From Scleropages formosus (taxonomy: Eukaryota > Chordata > Actinopteri > Osteoglossiformes > Osteoglossidae), in contig NC_041806.1 in the NCBI RefSeq assembly GCF_900964775.1, positions 27,493,488-27,557,487 on the forward strand: a DNA stretch of 64,000 bases, written 5' to 3'. This document shows, in pieces, positions 8,760 to 20,963 of this stretch (position 1 is the stretch's first letter; the number at the start of each line of letters is the position of its first letter). Under the pieces are notes generated by a model, which was not told the DNA's origin, did no database searches, and worked only from the letters and a program-made list of their open reading frames with translations. Both the position numbers and the translations under genes were made by a program.

Positions 8760-11700
8760 TACCTCCAGTAGGGGGTCCTTAGGCAAGACTTCCTTATGCT
8801 TAGCTCTGCCTACCTTGGATATGAGAGTGAAACAAACAAAGAGAGTCATGCTGGCTCGGATGTTGCCTGGATTAACAAGGTCTGTGCCAGATGTGGGGGA
8901 ACCAGGACATACTGATGATAAGTGGGCTACTGGAACTAGTACAAGGCATGCATGGACAAGAGAGGAGAATAGGGAACTGCTGGAATGCTACTACTGGGAC
9001 CTATGGATACTTTGAAACCTAACATCAAGACTAATGCCTAAAAAACAATGGCTATCACAACTAGAGATTGATGAGGTACAACACAAATGTTATGGTAAGG
9101 GGGAGCCAGGACAGGTCAGGGGGGAAATATCATCATCCCCACACTCTGAGATTGGGTACCAAGCCCCAAGAACAATGAGCCCTTGTAAGCTGAATGCAAG
9201 AGCAGCTGACCTAAGAGATAAGATCATGGCTAAGAAGAACACCTGGAGCCCCTGTGGCTGATTACCAAGACCAAGTGAAGTACCTACTGAAAGTCTACTT
9301 GAAGATGTGGATGCAGCACTATGAACAATCCCTACTGTGACCATCACTGAGACTAACCAGCTGATATACAACACAGCAACAGTGATCCTTGAGATGCTTG
9401 GATACAAGGTGAGTACCAAGCATAAGAAGCAGTATCCTCCATGGAAAAGAAGGCTAGAGGCCAAGATCAAGGCAGCACGAAGGGAAGTTAGCCAGCTATT
9501 GGAACTGCAGAAAGAAGTACAGCAAGCTGTCTCTACCTGAGGCCTTAGAAACTGCCAAGCATAGGCTAACTGCCTGAAGAGATACACAAGAGGTAATAAC
9601 ATGAGAGTGGACCCACCAAGGTTGGAGATTGAGCAATACTGGAAAAACATATGGGAGAAGGAGGTCTCACATAACAACAAAGCTCAGTGGCTAGTGGATC
9701 TAAGAGCAGACCATGGCAACCTCCCTGAACAGGATCCAGTAACCATCATAGTGGCAGACATCCAAGAAAGAGTCTCAAGTATGAAGAACAGGACAGCACC
9801 AGGCCCTGACATGATCCATGCCTTCTGGCTAAAGAACACCTGGCAACACAAATGAACCAGCTGCTAATGGATGGGACCCACCCTGAATGGTTAACAGAAG
9901 GCCAGACAGTCCTGATCCTGAAGGACCCCCAGAAAGGAGCAGTTCCATCCAACTATCGCCCGATAACCTGCCTCTGCACAACATGGAAGCTGCTCTCAGG
10001 TATCATAGCGGCTAAGATGAACAGGCATATGGCTCAATACATGAGCGGGGCCCAGAAAGAACTGGTAGAAACACCAGAGGAGCAAAACACCAGCTACTGG
10101 TAGACAGAACAGTCACTCGAGACTGCAAGACCAGACAGACCAACCTGTGCACCGCCTGGATTGACTACAAGAAAGCCTATGACTTGATGCCTCACTCATG
10201 GATCCTGGAATGCTTAGAACTATACAAGATCAACAGGACACTAAGAGCCTTCATCAGGAACTCAATGGGGCAGTGGAAAACAACCCTAGAGGCCAACTCC
10301 AAGCAAATTGCGCAAGTCACCATCAAGTGCGGCATCTACCAAGGAGATAAGTTGTCCCCACTGCTGTTCTGCATAGGCCTGAACCCCCTCAGCCACATCA
10401 TCACCAAGACTGGCTACGGATACCGACCACGGAATGGAGTAAACATCAGTCACCTCCTCTACATGGATTACATCAAGCTGTATGCCAAGAGTGAACGAGA
10501 CATCGATTCCCTGATCCACACCACCAGGATCTACAGCAATGACATCGGAATGTCATTCGGATTGGATAAGTGTAGCTGGATAGCAACAAAGAGAGGGAAG
10601 GTAGTCAGAACTGAGGCGATTGTACTACCAGAAGGCAACATAGCAGATGTTGAGGACAGCTACAAGTACCTTGGAATCCCGCAGGCGCATGGGAATCATG
10701 AAGAGGCCGCAAGGAAAGCAGCAACCGCCAAATACCTGCAGAGAGTAAGGCAAGTCCTGAGAAGTCAGCTGAATGGGAAGAACAAGGGCTATCAACACCT
10801 ACACCCTGCCGGTCATCAGATACCCCGCTGGCATAATAAGCTGGCCAAAAGAGGAGATAGAAGCCACTGACATCAAAACAAGGAAGCTCCTGACAATGCA
10901 TGGAGGGTTTCACCCCAAATCCAGCACCCTGAGTCTGTACACTAAGCGGAAAGAAGGAGGCCGAGGACTAGTGAGCGTCAGAGCCACTATCCAGGATGAA
11001 ACAACAAAGATCCTTGACTACATCAGGAAGATGGCCCCAACTGATGAGATGCTTAGTGAATACCTCAGGCAGCAGAAACCCGAGAAGAAGGAGGACGAGG
11101 AATAACAGGAACCGTCATGGAAGGACAAACCCCTACTCGGTATGTACCACTGGCAGACTGAAGAAGTGGCTGATATCGAAAAATCATACCAGTGGCTGGA
11201 CAAAGCTGGACTGAAAGACAGCACAGAGGCACTAATCACAGCAGCACAGGAATAAGCTCTAAGTACAAGATCAATAGAGGCCGGGGTCTACCACACCAGG
11301 CAGGACCCCAGGTGCAGGCTGTGCAAAGATGACCCTGAGACAGTCCAGCACATAACAGCACGGTGTAAGATGCTAGTGGGCAAGGCATACATGGAACGCC
11401 ATAACCAAGTGGCTGGCATAGTGTACAGGAACATCTGTGCCGAGTATGGGCTGGAAGTCCCAGGATCAAAGTGGGATACACCCCCAAGGGTGGTGGAGAA
11501 TGACCAAGCCAAGATCCTGTGGGACTTTCAGATCCAGACTGACAAACTGGTAATGGCTAACCAACCGGACATAGTAGTGGTGGACAAACACAGGGAGAAA
11601 GCCATAGTGATAGATGTCGCCATCCCAAGCGATGGCAACATCAGAAAGAAAGAACATGAGAAGCTTGAGAAATACCAAGGACTGAGAAAGGAGCTAGAAA

Positions 11701-11945
11701 AGATGTGGAAGGTGAAGGCAACAATGGTCCCCGTGGTAATCGGAACACTTGGGGCTGTGACCCCTAAGCTGGGAGAGTGGCTCCAGTAGATCCCGGGAAC
11801 AACATCCAAGATCTCTGTCCAGAAGAGCGCAGTCCTAGGAACAGCTAAGATACTGCACAGAACCGTCAAGCTCCCAGGCCTCTGGTAGAGGACCCGAGCT
11901 TGAAGGAGTAAGACCGCCTGCAAAAAAAAGGGGGGCGAGTGGGGA
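8760..11945 (+). mobile_element. R4-clade (Dong/Rex6-like) LINE, decayed
   Basis: Single-ORF LINE broken by many stops and frameshifts. The N terminus has a Myb-like TREENRELLECYY stretch (about 8,950). The reverse transcriptase is seen in pieces: RTAPGPDMIHAFWLK (9,790), VPSNYRPITCL (9,950), DYKKAYDLMPHSWILE (10,160), IYQGDKLSPLLFCIGL (10,330) and YKYLGIPQAHGN (10,660). A CCHC-type finger CRLCKDDPETVQHITARCK (11,320) and a C-terminal restriction-like endonuclease (PDIVVVDKHREKAIVIDVA, then EKLEKYQ, 11,560-11,690) follow, as in the R2/R4 group. The catalytic YxDD is changed to YMDY (10,460). The 3' end abuts a (TA)n and T tract at 11,953-11,998. Confidence 0.85.
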
Positions 11946-11949
11946 ATTT

Positions 11950-11952
<3 letters not shown>

Positions 11953-11998
<46 letters not shown>
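11953..11998. repeat. (TA)n and T-run at the LINE 3' end
   Basis: 28 bases of TA repeat followed by about 18 T, next to the end of the R4-clade LINE. Some R4-clade elements prefer simple-repeat targets, so this may be the insertion target. Confidence 0.8.
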
Positions 11999-12009
11999 CT
12001 TTTTTTTTG

Positions 12010-12195
12010 CTGACGCTTTTCTCAAAAGCGAGTTAAAATGTTAAGCTACCTACAATTATTTACCAATTTCTACAACTAGGCAACTTTACGGGAGCCACTC
12101 ACAGTAAGTGCCTTACTCAACCATCCTACAGCTGGAGATAGAATTTGAATCTATGATGCAAAAATCAGAACACGTCATCTTGCCTACCATTTAGT
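12010..12195 (-). mobile_element. Decayed tRNA-derived SINE, family 2
   Basis: Read on minus it follows the second SINE family of the window: a tRNA-like head at the right, a middle part with CTGTAGGATGGTTGAGTAAG, and the tail with CGCTTTTGAGAAAAGCGTCAG at the left. Strongly mutated. Confidence 0.55.
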
Positions 12196-12790
12196 TGAAC
12201 ACATGGATATTGTATGAGCGTCATGTTCATGATCATAAAATACTCAGTCTCCTGTTTGTGCTGTTAACTCCTAGAGCATTGTGGTCATGCCAAATAAAAA
12301 AGTGTGAAGAAACTGGAAAGCTACAAAGACTTTCACACACACACGCACTCTCAACAATTTAAAATAGAACAGCTCCTCTGCAACATTGAGGAAATACATG
12401 CTGAACTGCATGGCCTAACACTGAGACACCATACAGTATAAGTTTGTTCAGTGAGTTTGAATTCATTTACATAATTTTAATAATTTTTTCTATACTTTCT
12501 TGCATTAAAGGCTGAATTAATACATAAGCATTGAATATCATATGCATGTATATTGCATATCCTTCACTCACACATTTATCAGTAGTTACAGATAAAACAC
12601 ACAAAACACAATAAAGCACAATAATAAATAACTGAACTACCGAAACCAAATAAAATCATAATGAAAAAAATGATAGCTATGTCCTATTCTTCCCAGGTCC
12701 CAATTTTGAGGAGCTCTCAACCTGGGGATAAGGTAAGGATAATTTTCTGGCTATCTCATGTCAGTGGGTGGAAGATGTGGAGTGATGGTG
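12196..12790. other. Spacer without gene
   Basis: AT-rich; short open frames only, none with recognisable motifs. Confidence 0.4.
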
Positions 12791-12794
12791 CCTC

Positions 12795-13008
12795 TCAATT
12801 GTTACATTTATTTAGTAGGCACTTTTCTCCAAAGCAACTTTTAGGTTTAAGGTTACAATTATTTGCCTATTTATACAGGAGCATAATTTTTACTGGAGTA
12901 ATTTAGGGTAAGGACCTTTGCTCAAGGATACTACAGCTGGAAGTAGGGATTAAACCTGTAACCTTTGTATCCAAAGGGAGTAGCTATAGCCACTATACTA
13001 TATGTTTT
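12795..13008 (-). mobile_element. tRNA-derived SINE, family 2
   Basis: On minus: tRNA-like head (TATAGTGGCTATAGCTACTC), the fixed middle CCTAAATTACTCCAGTAAAA, and the tail with TTGCTTTGGAGAAAAGTGCC and ACTAAATAAATGTAAC. The same layout recurs at 24,995, 39,805 and 57,750. Confidence 0.7.
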
Positions 13009-13149
13009 CTATCTACTTCTACAATGAGTGCATTACATTAGCAGAAAGAGAGACTTAGATGCAGACGCGTGATTACTCTTCACCATATGAATCAATGTAC
13101 ATAACACGAGTAGTTGCCTAAAACTATCCGAATATCAACGATTCTTTCC

Positions 13150-13159
13150 ATTTTTTTTT

Positions 13160-13192
<33 letters not shown>
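13150..13192. repeat. T-run and (TA)n microsatellite
   Basis: About 15 T followed by 28 bases of TA repeat. Confidence 0.8.
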
Positions 13193-13199
13193 AACATTT

Positions 13200-15235
13200 A
13201 CACTACATTATAGGCGTTGCTGCATGAAGGTTTTCCGTTGTTTAATAGGCATGATATCAAAGTTATAGTGCATGAACATTTATACAATACATGAACTTAA
13301 TAGCTCATGATTGAAGTTAGTCTGGAAGAGGTGAGTTTTAAGACCCTTTTTAATTGTGGACAGAGATTCAGGAGTTCTGAGTGACAGGTGAAGGTCGTTC
13401 CACCACAATAGAGCCAGAACCGAGAACCTTTTGTGCTTTACCTTTCGTGCATGGGTCCACCAATTGCATAGATGTGGAGGAGTGTAGCAGTACAGCTGAA
13501 TTCAATAATAAAATGTGCAGTACAGTTTGATGGCACTAGCTGGGAGGCCAGACAGGAGAGAGTTGCAGTTGTCCAGGCAGGATATCACCATGGTCTGGAC
13601 AAGTAGTTGTGCAGAATCTGTTGTGAGATAAGGACAGATCCTGCGGATGTTGTGCAGGATGTATTTGCAAGTCCGGCTGTGATTTCAATATGCTGAGAGA
13701 AAGATGTAGACTTTAGTCAATCATTATGCCCAGACTCTTAGCCTATAAGATATGCAAAATCAATGACTTGTCTAGCTTGATAAAAAGTTCATGACAGGAA
13801 GACAGGCCAGCAGGGAGGTGCTTTGGAGAGGTTGAGTAGTAGGTGGTGATCAGACATCTATGCAGCGATGTCTGACAGGCACACAGAAATGTCTGATGCC
13901 CCAGGTGAAAATGAAAGGAAGAGCTGGGTATCATTGATGTAGCAGTGGTAGTTGAATCCATGGGAGGCGGTGACAGGGCTGGGGGAAGAAGTGTAGCTTG
14001 AGAAGAGTAGAGGGCCCAGTACAGAGCCCTGTGGAACACCAGCTGAGAGAGGCGAAGGAGAAGAACGGGGACCCCGCCAGACCGCTTCATAGGATCTGTC
14101 TGATAGATAGGACTCAAACCATTTTAGTGCTGTTCTTTTGACACCAAGCTGGCCAAGAGAGGAGAGTAGAATCCAGTGGTTTACAGGGTTGAATGCTGCA
14201 GACAGGTCAAGGAGGATGAGGACTGAGGAGAGGGAGGATGCTTTAGCTGACTGGAGAGCATCAGACACTGCCAGGAGCCCTATCTCGGTGGAGTGACCAT
14301 TTTTTAATCCAGACTGATATCCATCAAGGAGATTGTTCCGGGTGAGGAATTCAGATAATTGATCACAGGCTACCAGTTCTAGAGTTTTTGACAGAAAACG
14401 CATGAGGTAGTTTTGGACTGAGTTAGGATCCAGACAGGGTTTCTTTACCAGAGGTTAAATGAGGCAGTTTTGAACACAGATGAAATGCAGCCAGAGAAGA
14501 GGGAGGAGTTGATGATCTTGGAGATGATGGTGGACAGTTGTGGGGAGGTGGTCTGTAGGAGTATCAATGGGATCAGATCTAGCAAGCAGGTGGAGGCTCT
14601 ATGTGAAAGAAGGCAGGAGATCGGAGATATCAGTTCCTAGCAAAGGCTTGAATTCAAAGAGCATGACTTCACAGGGAGGTCCAGCAAAATCAGGGCAAGG
14701 AGATGCCAAGAACTTGTCTGATTGCATTGACTTTATCTCTGAAAAACAAAGCAAAAGTATCAGCACTAAGAGAAAATTAGGAGGAGGAGGACAAGGCTTG
14801 GCCGGATCCCACTCTTTGGTGGGTCTGGGGTTCAAGTCCTGCTTGGGGTGCCTTGCAACAGACTGGTGTCCCATCTTGTGTGTGTGTGTCTCCCCCCTTC
14901 CAGCCTTGTGCCCTGTCTTGCTGGATAAGTCTCCGGATCACCGCAACCCCACTCGGGACAAGTGGTTTCGGACAGTGTGTGTGGGTGTGAGAAGGAGGAG
15001 GGGGTGGCGGAAGACAGAGTAGGGATGAGAAGGTGGCAAAGAGTCTGTGTGTGTTTTTTTTTTTAGTTGCAGACTGTATTTTGTAGTGGAAGATGATTGT
15101 TTTAGCTGAGGAGACAGCAGAGTGTAAGGAAGCTAAGAGTTCTTTGTAGACATCCAGGTCCATGCAAGTCTTGGACTTTTGCTGTCGTCGCTCTGCAGCC
15201 CAGAGTTTCATCCTGTTGGACGTATTGTATCAGTC
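13200..15235 (-). mobile_element. L2-clade LINE, decayed, with nested SINE
   Basis: Minus-strand reverse transcriptase of the fish L2 type: FLSKTLELVACDQLSEFLTR, NNLLDGYQSGLKNGHSTEI, LSSVLILLDLSAAFNPVNH, SAGVPQGSVLGPLLFSSYT (13,858-14,403). The catalytic box reads YIND in place of YADD. Upstream, AAERRQQKSKTCMDL and HRLFATFSSLL (about 15,010-15,200) are the L2 region before the polymerase. The left part (13,200-13,740) fits the 3' portion and UTR. A family-1 SINE sits inside at about 14,795-14,985 in the opposite direction. Confidence 0.75.
14795..14985 (+). mobile_element. tRNA-derived SINE, family 1, nested in L2
   Basis: Degenerate plus-strand copy with GGGTCTGGGGTTCAAGTCC, CTTGGGGTGCCTTG and tail CTCGGGACAAGTGGTTTC. 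It interrupts the L2 LINE, so it is younger than that copy. Confidence 0.8.
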
Positions 15236-15479
15236 AAGGGGTTCAGAGAAAACCCCCCTAAGAAAACCCCATTTAGGACAAGTAACTGATAACTTTTTTA
15301 TTCTTCTGACTGTAATGACATTTTATCCAAAAAAAATAACTATCCCGTTAGAGTTCACATACATTCAAACATTACGTCTGACTAATATGAATATTTTAAA
15401 GAAAAGAGAGCAGTGAAAGGTCCAGATCATGCCGATTTTTTTCTACTCAGATTATATTTAAAAATACATCTGGGAAGCA

Positions 15480-15480
<1 letters not shown>
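15236..15480. other. Spacer without gene
   Basis: AT-rich, no repeat family recognised. Confidence 0.4.

Positions 15481-15545
<65 letters not shown>
15481..15545. repeat. (TA)n microsatellite
   Basis: About 60 bases of TA dinucleotide, directly next to the left LTR of the Gypsy element. TATAT flanks both ends of that element, so the insertion was into this repeat. Confidence 0.9.
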
Positions 15546-15548
<3 letters not shown>

Positions 15549-15919
15549 CATGGTCACGTCTGAGGGAAGCGGCGGACCCAAGTGCAGAGCGGTAATCGTG
15601 GTGTCTTCGGGGAAATCCAACAGAGGAGGTCAGAGGATGGGCAAAGGGTCTTCGAGGTGCGAACGTCGTAACAGGGAGGATCCAAAAAGCAAGGTCAGTG
15701 TACAGGCAAGAGGTCGATGATCCGAAGGAGGCAGTAGATCGGGGGAACAAGGGACGGGTTCGGGGAAGGCGTTCGGGAACAGGAAATAGCTGGAGAAGGT
15801 CGCTAACGAGGAGGCAGATCAAGGTTCCGCATCAGCTGGTTGTCCGACGCAGCCTTTTATGCTGCGGTCTGCGTTGGGTCACAGGTGTTCCATGTTCGCC
15901 CGGAGGTGTGGGCGTGGCA
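15546..15919 (-). repeat. LTR of the Gypsy element (3' LTR in element orientation)
   Basis: 374 bases with TG...CA ends, matching 20,183-20,556 at equal length with about seven differences. The polypurine tract of the internal part (G-run on minus, 15,923-15,934) lies right beside it. Confidence 0.93.
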
Positions 15920-18900
15920 GTACCCCCCCCCCCCAGGATCGGTCCCGAACACTCGAGGGCGACCAGGGGGACGGCCTCGAGGCCGAGGTGCGGGCCGATC
16001 CGGATGACTGCTGTGGAAGTCGGCGATGAGGCTTGGATCAAGGATGTCTCGTGCCGCTACCCAGCACCGTTCCTCAGGTCCGTATCCTTCCCAATCCACC
16101 AGATACTGGAGTACCCCTCCACGACGGCGGGAATCCAGGAGTGCCCGTACCGCATACGCTGGTGCACCACCGTCAGGCAGGAGAATTGGGTCTGGAGGCG
16201 TGCTTGCGGGCTGGTGTAGGGAGGTGGCCAAGGGTTTGAGGAAGGATACGTGGAACGTTGGGTGTGTGCGTAGGTGTTGGGGCAGTTGCAGGCGATATGA
16301 GACCGGGGTAACTCTGCGGATAATCTTAAAGGGTCCTATGTACCTTGGGCTGAGTTTCTTTGACATATACGGTCCTTGGAGACCCCGGGTTGATAGCCAC
16401 ACCCTCTGTCCAGGTGCAAGGGAGAGGTGCCGCCGATGTCGATCGGCTTGATATTTGATACGGGTTTGTGATTCTTGGAGATGTCGTCTGACAGCTGCCC
16501 ATACCTCGCCACTGGTTCGGTACCAAGAGTCCACAGCCGGCACATTGCTGGATCCCGGTTGCCATGGGAACAATGGTGGCTGGTACCCCAAGATGCACTG
16601 AAAAGGAGAGACACCTGTAGAGGTATGGGTGAGCGTATTGTGGGCGTACTCTGCCCACGGAAGGTATCGAACCCAGTGAGTTGGGTGTTCAAGACAATAG
16701 CTTCTGAGGTACCGACCGATGTCTTGCTGTAGCCGTTCTACCTGCCCATTGGCTTGAGGGTGGTACCCCGATGTCATACTCACTGTGACCCCGAGTTTCT
16801 TCCAAAAGGCCCTCCACACACGCGATGTGAACTGAGGACCCCTGTCGGACACTATGTCTTCGGGTATACCGTAGAGCCGGAATACATGCTGAAACAGCAA
16901 CTCTGCTGTCTCCAAGGCAGAAGGGAGCTTGGGCAAAGGAATCAAGCGACAGCCCTTGGAAAAACGATCGATCACGGTCAAGATCGTGGTCTTACCATCT
17001 GACAGTGGGAGGTCCACTAAGAAATCTAACTCTAGGTGCGTCCAGGGACGGTTGGGTACCGGCAGGGGTTCCAGGAGCCCTGCTGGACTCTGATTTGAAG
17101 CCTTGGACTGAGCACAGACTGGACACGCCCGGATGTAGTCCTGTACGTCCTCCCGGAGGGACGGCCACCAGTAGAGCTGCTGGATCCTAGCCTGAGTCTT
17201 CCCAAACCCTGGGTGTCCTGCCGCTGGATGGTCATGGGCCCATTGTAGGAGAGTCGTCCTCAGACCTGGTGGAACATATTGTTTTCCAGAAGGTTTACCT
17301 GGTGGTTCGGGGTCCCCTTGTTGGGCTTGGGCCAGGTCCTGGGTGAAGTCCCACTGAATGGGTGCCACAAAGCAGGACCTGGGCAGGATGTAGTCTGGTT
17401 CCGTTACCTCCTGCGTTTCGTCATGCAGGCGGGAAAGGGCGTCCGCTTTGATGTTCTTTGGACCTGGTCTGTAAGTGACAGTAAAGTTGAACCGAGAAAA
17501 GAACAGCGCCCACCTGGCCTGTCGCGCGTTGAGGCGCCGGGCTGTCTGCAGATATTGTAAATTCTTATGATCCGTGAATACCAAAAAAGGGTGTTGTGCC
17601 CCTTCTAGCCAATGTCTCCACTCTTCTAGGGCTAACTTAATGGCTAGGAGCTCTCTATTTCCTATGTCGTAGTTTCATTCGGCCTCAGACAGTTTCCTGG
17701 AAAAGAATGCGCAAGGGTATAATTTCACGGGCTTACCTTGCCTCTGAGAAAGGACAGCGCCTACCCCTGACTCAGAGGCGTCAACCTCCACCACGAATGG
17801 CAACTCAGGGTCGGGTTGATGCAGAATGGGGGCTGTAGAGAACTTGAGTTTGAGGTTCTCGAAGGCTCGTTGGGCTTCTAGGTTCCACGGGAGACAAGGG
17901 GTTTTACTCGCTGTAAGTGCTGTCAATGGTGCGACGATCATGCTGAAGTTCCTGATGAACCGGCGGTAAAAATTGGAGAACCCCAAAAATTGCTGGAGAG
18001 CCTTAGTGGTGGTTGGGCGAGGCCATTGCTGGATGGTCTGGACCTTACCCGGATCCATAGTAATGCCGTCTCGGGTAAGTATGAACCCCAAGAAGGAGAC
18101 CTTCTGCTTGTGGAATTCACATTTCTCCAACTTCACATATAATCTGTTCTGCAACAGTCTCTGAAGCACCTGTCGGACAGTCAATACATGCCTGGCCAAC
18201 GTATCAGAATAAATCAGGATGTCGTCAAGATATACCAGGACACCTTTGTGGATCATGTCCCCGAGCACATGATTCACAAACGTCTGGAATACGCTGGGTG
18301 CGTTCGCAAGACCAAAAGGCATAACCAGGTATTCGTAATGACCCAGGGTGGTACTGAAAGCAGTCTTCCATTCGTCACCCTGCCGGATACGAACTAGATT
18401 GTACGCACTTCTCAGGTCTAGCTTCGTGAACCATTGCGCCTGCTGAATGTTCTCAAGGGCGGCTGTGATCAAAGGCAGAGGATGTGGATATTTCACACAA
18501 ATATTATTCAACCCCCGATAGTCAATACAGGGGCGTAACCCCCCATCTTTTTTCTCGATGAAAAAAAACCCGGCAGACGCGGGGGACGTGGATGGTCGAA
18601 TAATTCCTGTCTCTAAGGCTTCAGTGATATAAGTCTGGAGGGCGGATTGTTCGGGTCTGGACAACGGGTAAATGCGACTACGCGGAGGCGTGGTACCCGG
18701 CAAGAGATCAATTGCACAGTCCCACGGGCGATGCGGTGGGAGCTCGGATGCGTGTCTCTTGCTAAAAACCTCCGCAAGATCCTGATACTCGGGAGGAACT
18801 GGCACCTGCAGTGCCGATTCTGAGCCTTCTATAGACGTAGCTCGACAGGGTAGCTGTAAGCAGGTTCTCTCACATTGGGGTCCCCAAGCCACCAACTCCC

Positions 18901-20182
18901 CAGTACTCCACTGAAAAACCGGGTCATGCTTGGAGATCCAAGGGAACCCAAGAATCAGGGGCAACTCCGGAGACGAAATCAAATAAAAACTCAACATTTC
19001 CTGGTGACATACACCTACTCTCACAGTTACAGGGGCTGTCTGGTGGTCCACAAAACCCTTCCCAAGGGGCTGGCCATCTAGGGCGGTCACTTTAAGACGC
19101 CCCCCAATGGGTTTGGAAGGAATGCTATGAGACCGAGCAAACCCAATGTCCATGAAGCACCCTGCTGCTCCCGAATCCACCAGTGCTTGCGTCTGTACCT
19201 GTCCTGCTCCCCAGGATAACATTACAGGTACCGCAAGGCAGTTACAACAGAGGGTGCCACTCACCTTGGTCTCAGGGCGGACAGGGCACTGGAGACGGAA
19301 GTGACTAGGGTCACCACAGTAAAGACAGAGGCGATTTTGTAGTCTTCGCTGTCGTTCGGTGAGGGGCAGGCGCCCCAGCCCCAGCTGCATCGGCTTTGCT
19401 TCAGAGTGTTCGGGACCGCATCTTTCTGGAGCCGGTTCTGAGGCTGGTCCCTGGGTTCTGATCTGGTTATCTAAGGTTACAGCGGTTTCTATGAACCGAT
19501 CAAGGGTCCATCTTTCTCCTCGGAACACCATTTCACCGCGGATGCGTGAGTTTAGACCACGGCGAAAACTAGCCAGCAGGGCTCTCTCTCCCCAATCGCT
19601 GCGTTCTGCGAGAACACAAAATTCTAGGGCGTAATCTGCCACGGGTCGGTCACCTTGCTGTAGACTCATGAGTCTTTCACTTAGCTGTTCCTCCGGTTGA
19701 ACCAGTCCGAAAACGGCGAGGAACCGGCTCTTGAACTGCGCATAAGTGCTGGGGAAGCCATTTGTCCAGACTGCTGTCGCCCACTCAAGTGCTTTGCCCG
19801 TGAGCAGAGAGAGGACGTAGGTGATCCGGCTCTGAGCTGTGCTGTAAACTGGGGGCATACTGGAAAAAACGAGCTCACATTGAAACAAGAAGCCTTCACA
19901 TTGTGCTGGGGTCCTGTCAAAGCGGGTCGGGGGAGACAAGTGGAAACCGCGTGAAGGAAAAGGAGTGGCGTTCGACGAGTCAGGCGCTGCAGGACCGGCT
20001 GCGCGTTTCTCAATGGGCTGTGTGGGCGCACGCGACGTATTCAGCACGCTTACCACCTGCTTGTAAGAGGCGATGAGGTTGTGGAGCGTCTGTTCCATAC
20101 CTGCCAAGCGTGCTTCACGCGAATCCAACTCCGCTTGGAGATGGTTCAGCTCCGCTGGATCCGTATACGAGGCGGAACCTTC

Positions 20183-20556
20183 TGTCATGGTCGCGTCTGA
20201 GGGAAGCGGCGGACCCAAGTGCAGAGCGGTAATCGTGGTGTCTTCGGGGAAATCCAACAGAGGAGGTCAGAGGACGGGCAAAGGGTCTTCGAGGTGCGAA
20301 CGTCGTAACAGGGAGGATCCAAAAGGCGAGGTCAGTGTACAGGCAAGAGGTCGATGATCCGAAGGAGGCAGTAGATCGGGGGAACAAGGGACGGGTTCGG
20401 GGAAGGCGTTCGGGAACAGGAAATGGCTGGAGAAGGTCGCTAACGAGGAGGCAGATCAAGGTTCCGCATCAGCTGGTTGTCCGACGCAGCCTTTTATGCT
20501 GCGGTCTGCGTTGGGTCACAGGTGTTCCGTGTTGGCCCGGAGGTGTGGGCGTGGCA
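20183..20556 (-). repeat. LTR of the Gypsy element (5' LTR in element orientation)
   Basis: 374 bases with TG...CA ends, partner of 15,546-15,919. The gag frame opens close to the inner edge of this LTR. Confidence 0.93.
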
Positions 20557-20590
20557 TATATATACACACACACACACATACATTTTAAAA

Positions 20591-20626
20591 GCTATATATA
20601 TATAGCGGCTATCTATATATATAGCC
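20591..20626. repeat. Two adjacent TA-rich palindromes
   Basis: GCTATATATATATAGC (20,591-20,606) is a perfect palindrome, followed by a second one with GGCTAT/ATAGCC arms (20,607-20,626). Probably debris of the TA repeat into which the Gypsy element inserted. Confidence 0.6.
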
Positions 20627-20739
20627 AGCGCAAGTCAAATTTATTTACTCGTGTTAAGTCCAGATCAATTGATGCCAGCTCTAAGCAATGAAAAAATAAA
20701 ACTTAAATATTTTTTCCTTTAACTGATCATTACTAATTT

Positions 20740-20905
20740 CCGCAAATTGTAAAGTACACAGAACGCCACTGATCATTTCTGTTCGTTGAGCACAACGGAT
20801 GGAAGGGGTCTGAGCGCCAAAATTGCTCTTCATGCTGATTGGATGCCGTCGTTTCATACTTTTATCCAATGAGAGAAAGGGTCGTCAATATAAATATTAC
20901 CTTAG
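20740..20905 (+). promoter_or_regulatory. Promoter of the decayed H2A gene
   Basis: Homologous to the H2A promoter at 1161-1370 in reverse: an inverted CCAAT (GCTGATTGGATG), a direct CCAAT (TTATCCAATGAGAG) and TATAAATA follow in the same order and spacing. Confidence 0.7.
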
Positions 20906-20963
20906 CAACGATCAGTTAATATTTTATCTTCTAATGTTTAGAGGAGGGTCGCTGTGTACGGTA

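Larger units (their letters stand above)
15546..20556 (-). mobile_element. Ty3/Gypsy chromovirus-type LTR retrotransposon (fossil)
   Basis: Element of about 5.0 kb on the minus strand with two 374-bp LTRs and TATAT flanks. Part order: gag with a CCHC knuckle near 19,300, aspartic protease (VDSGAAG, near 19,180), reverse transcriptase (YLDD, near 18,230), RNase H, integrase with its zinc-binding region (near 17,100-17,240), and a C-terminal chromodomain (near 16,000-16,140). The chromodomain places it with the Sushi-like chromoviruses of fish. LTR divergence of about 2 percent suggests insertion within the last few million years at usual vertebrate rates. The coding part is nearly whole, with about one break. 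Confidence 0.92.

Noticed and set aside
11528-12025. 165-codon minus-strand frame with a Lys/Ile/Tyr repeat start
   Set aside because: Antisense of the R4 LINE endonuclease region plus the (TA)n and T tracts.
15427-15822. 131-codon minus-strand frame across the LTR and TA repeat
   Set aside because: It repeats at 20,115-20,459 because it is LTR sequence; not a separate gene.
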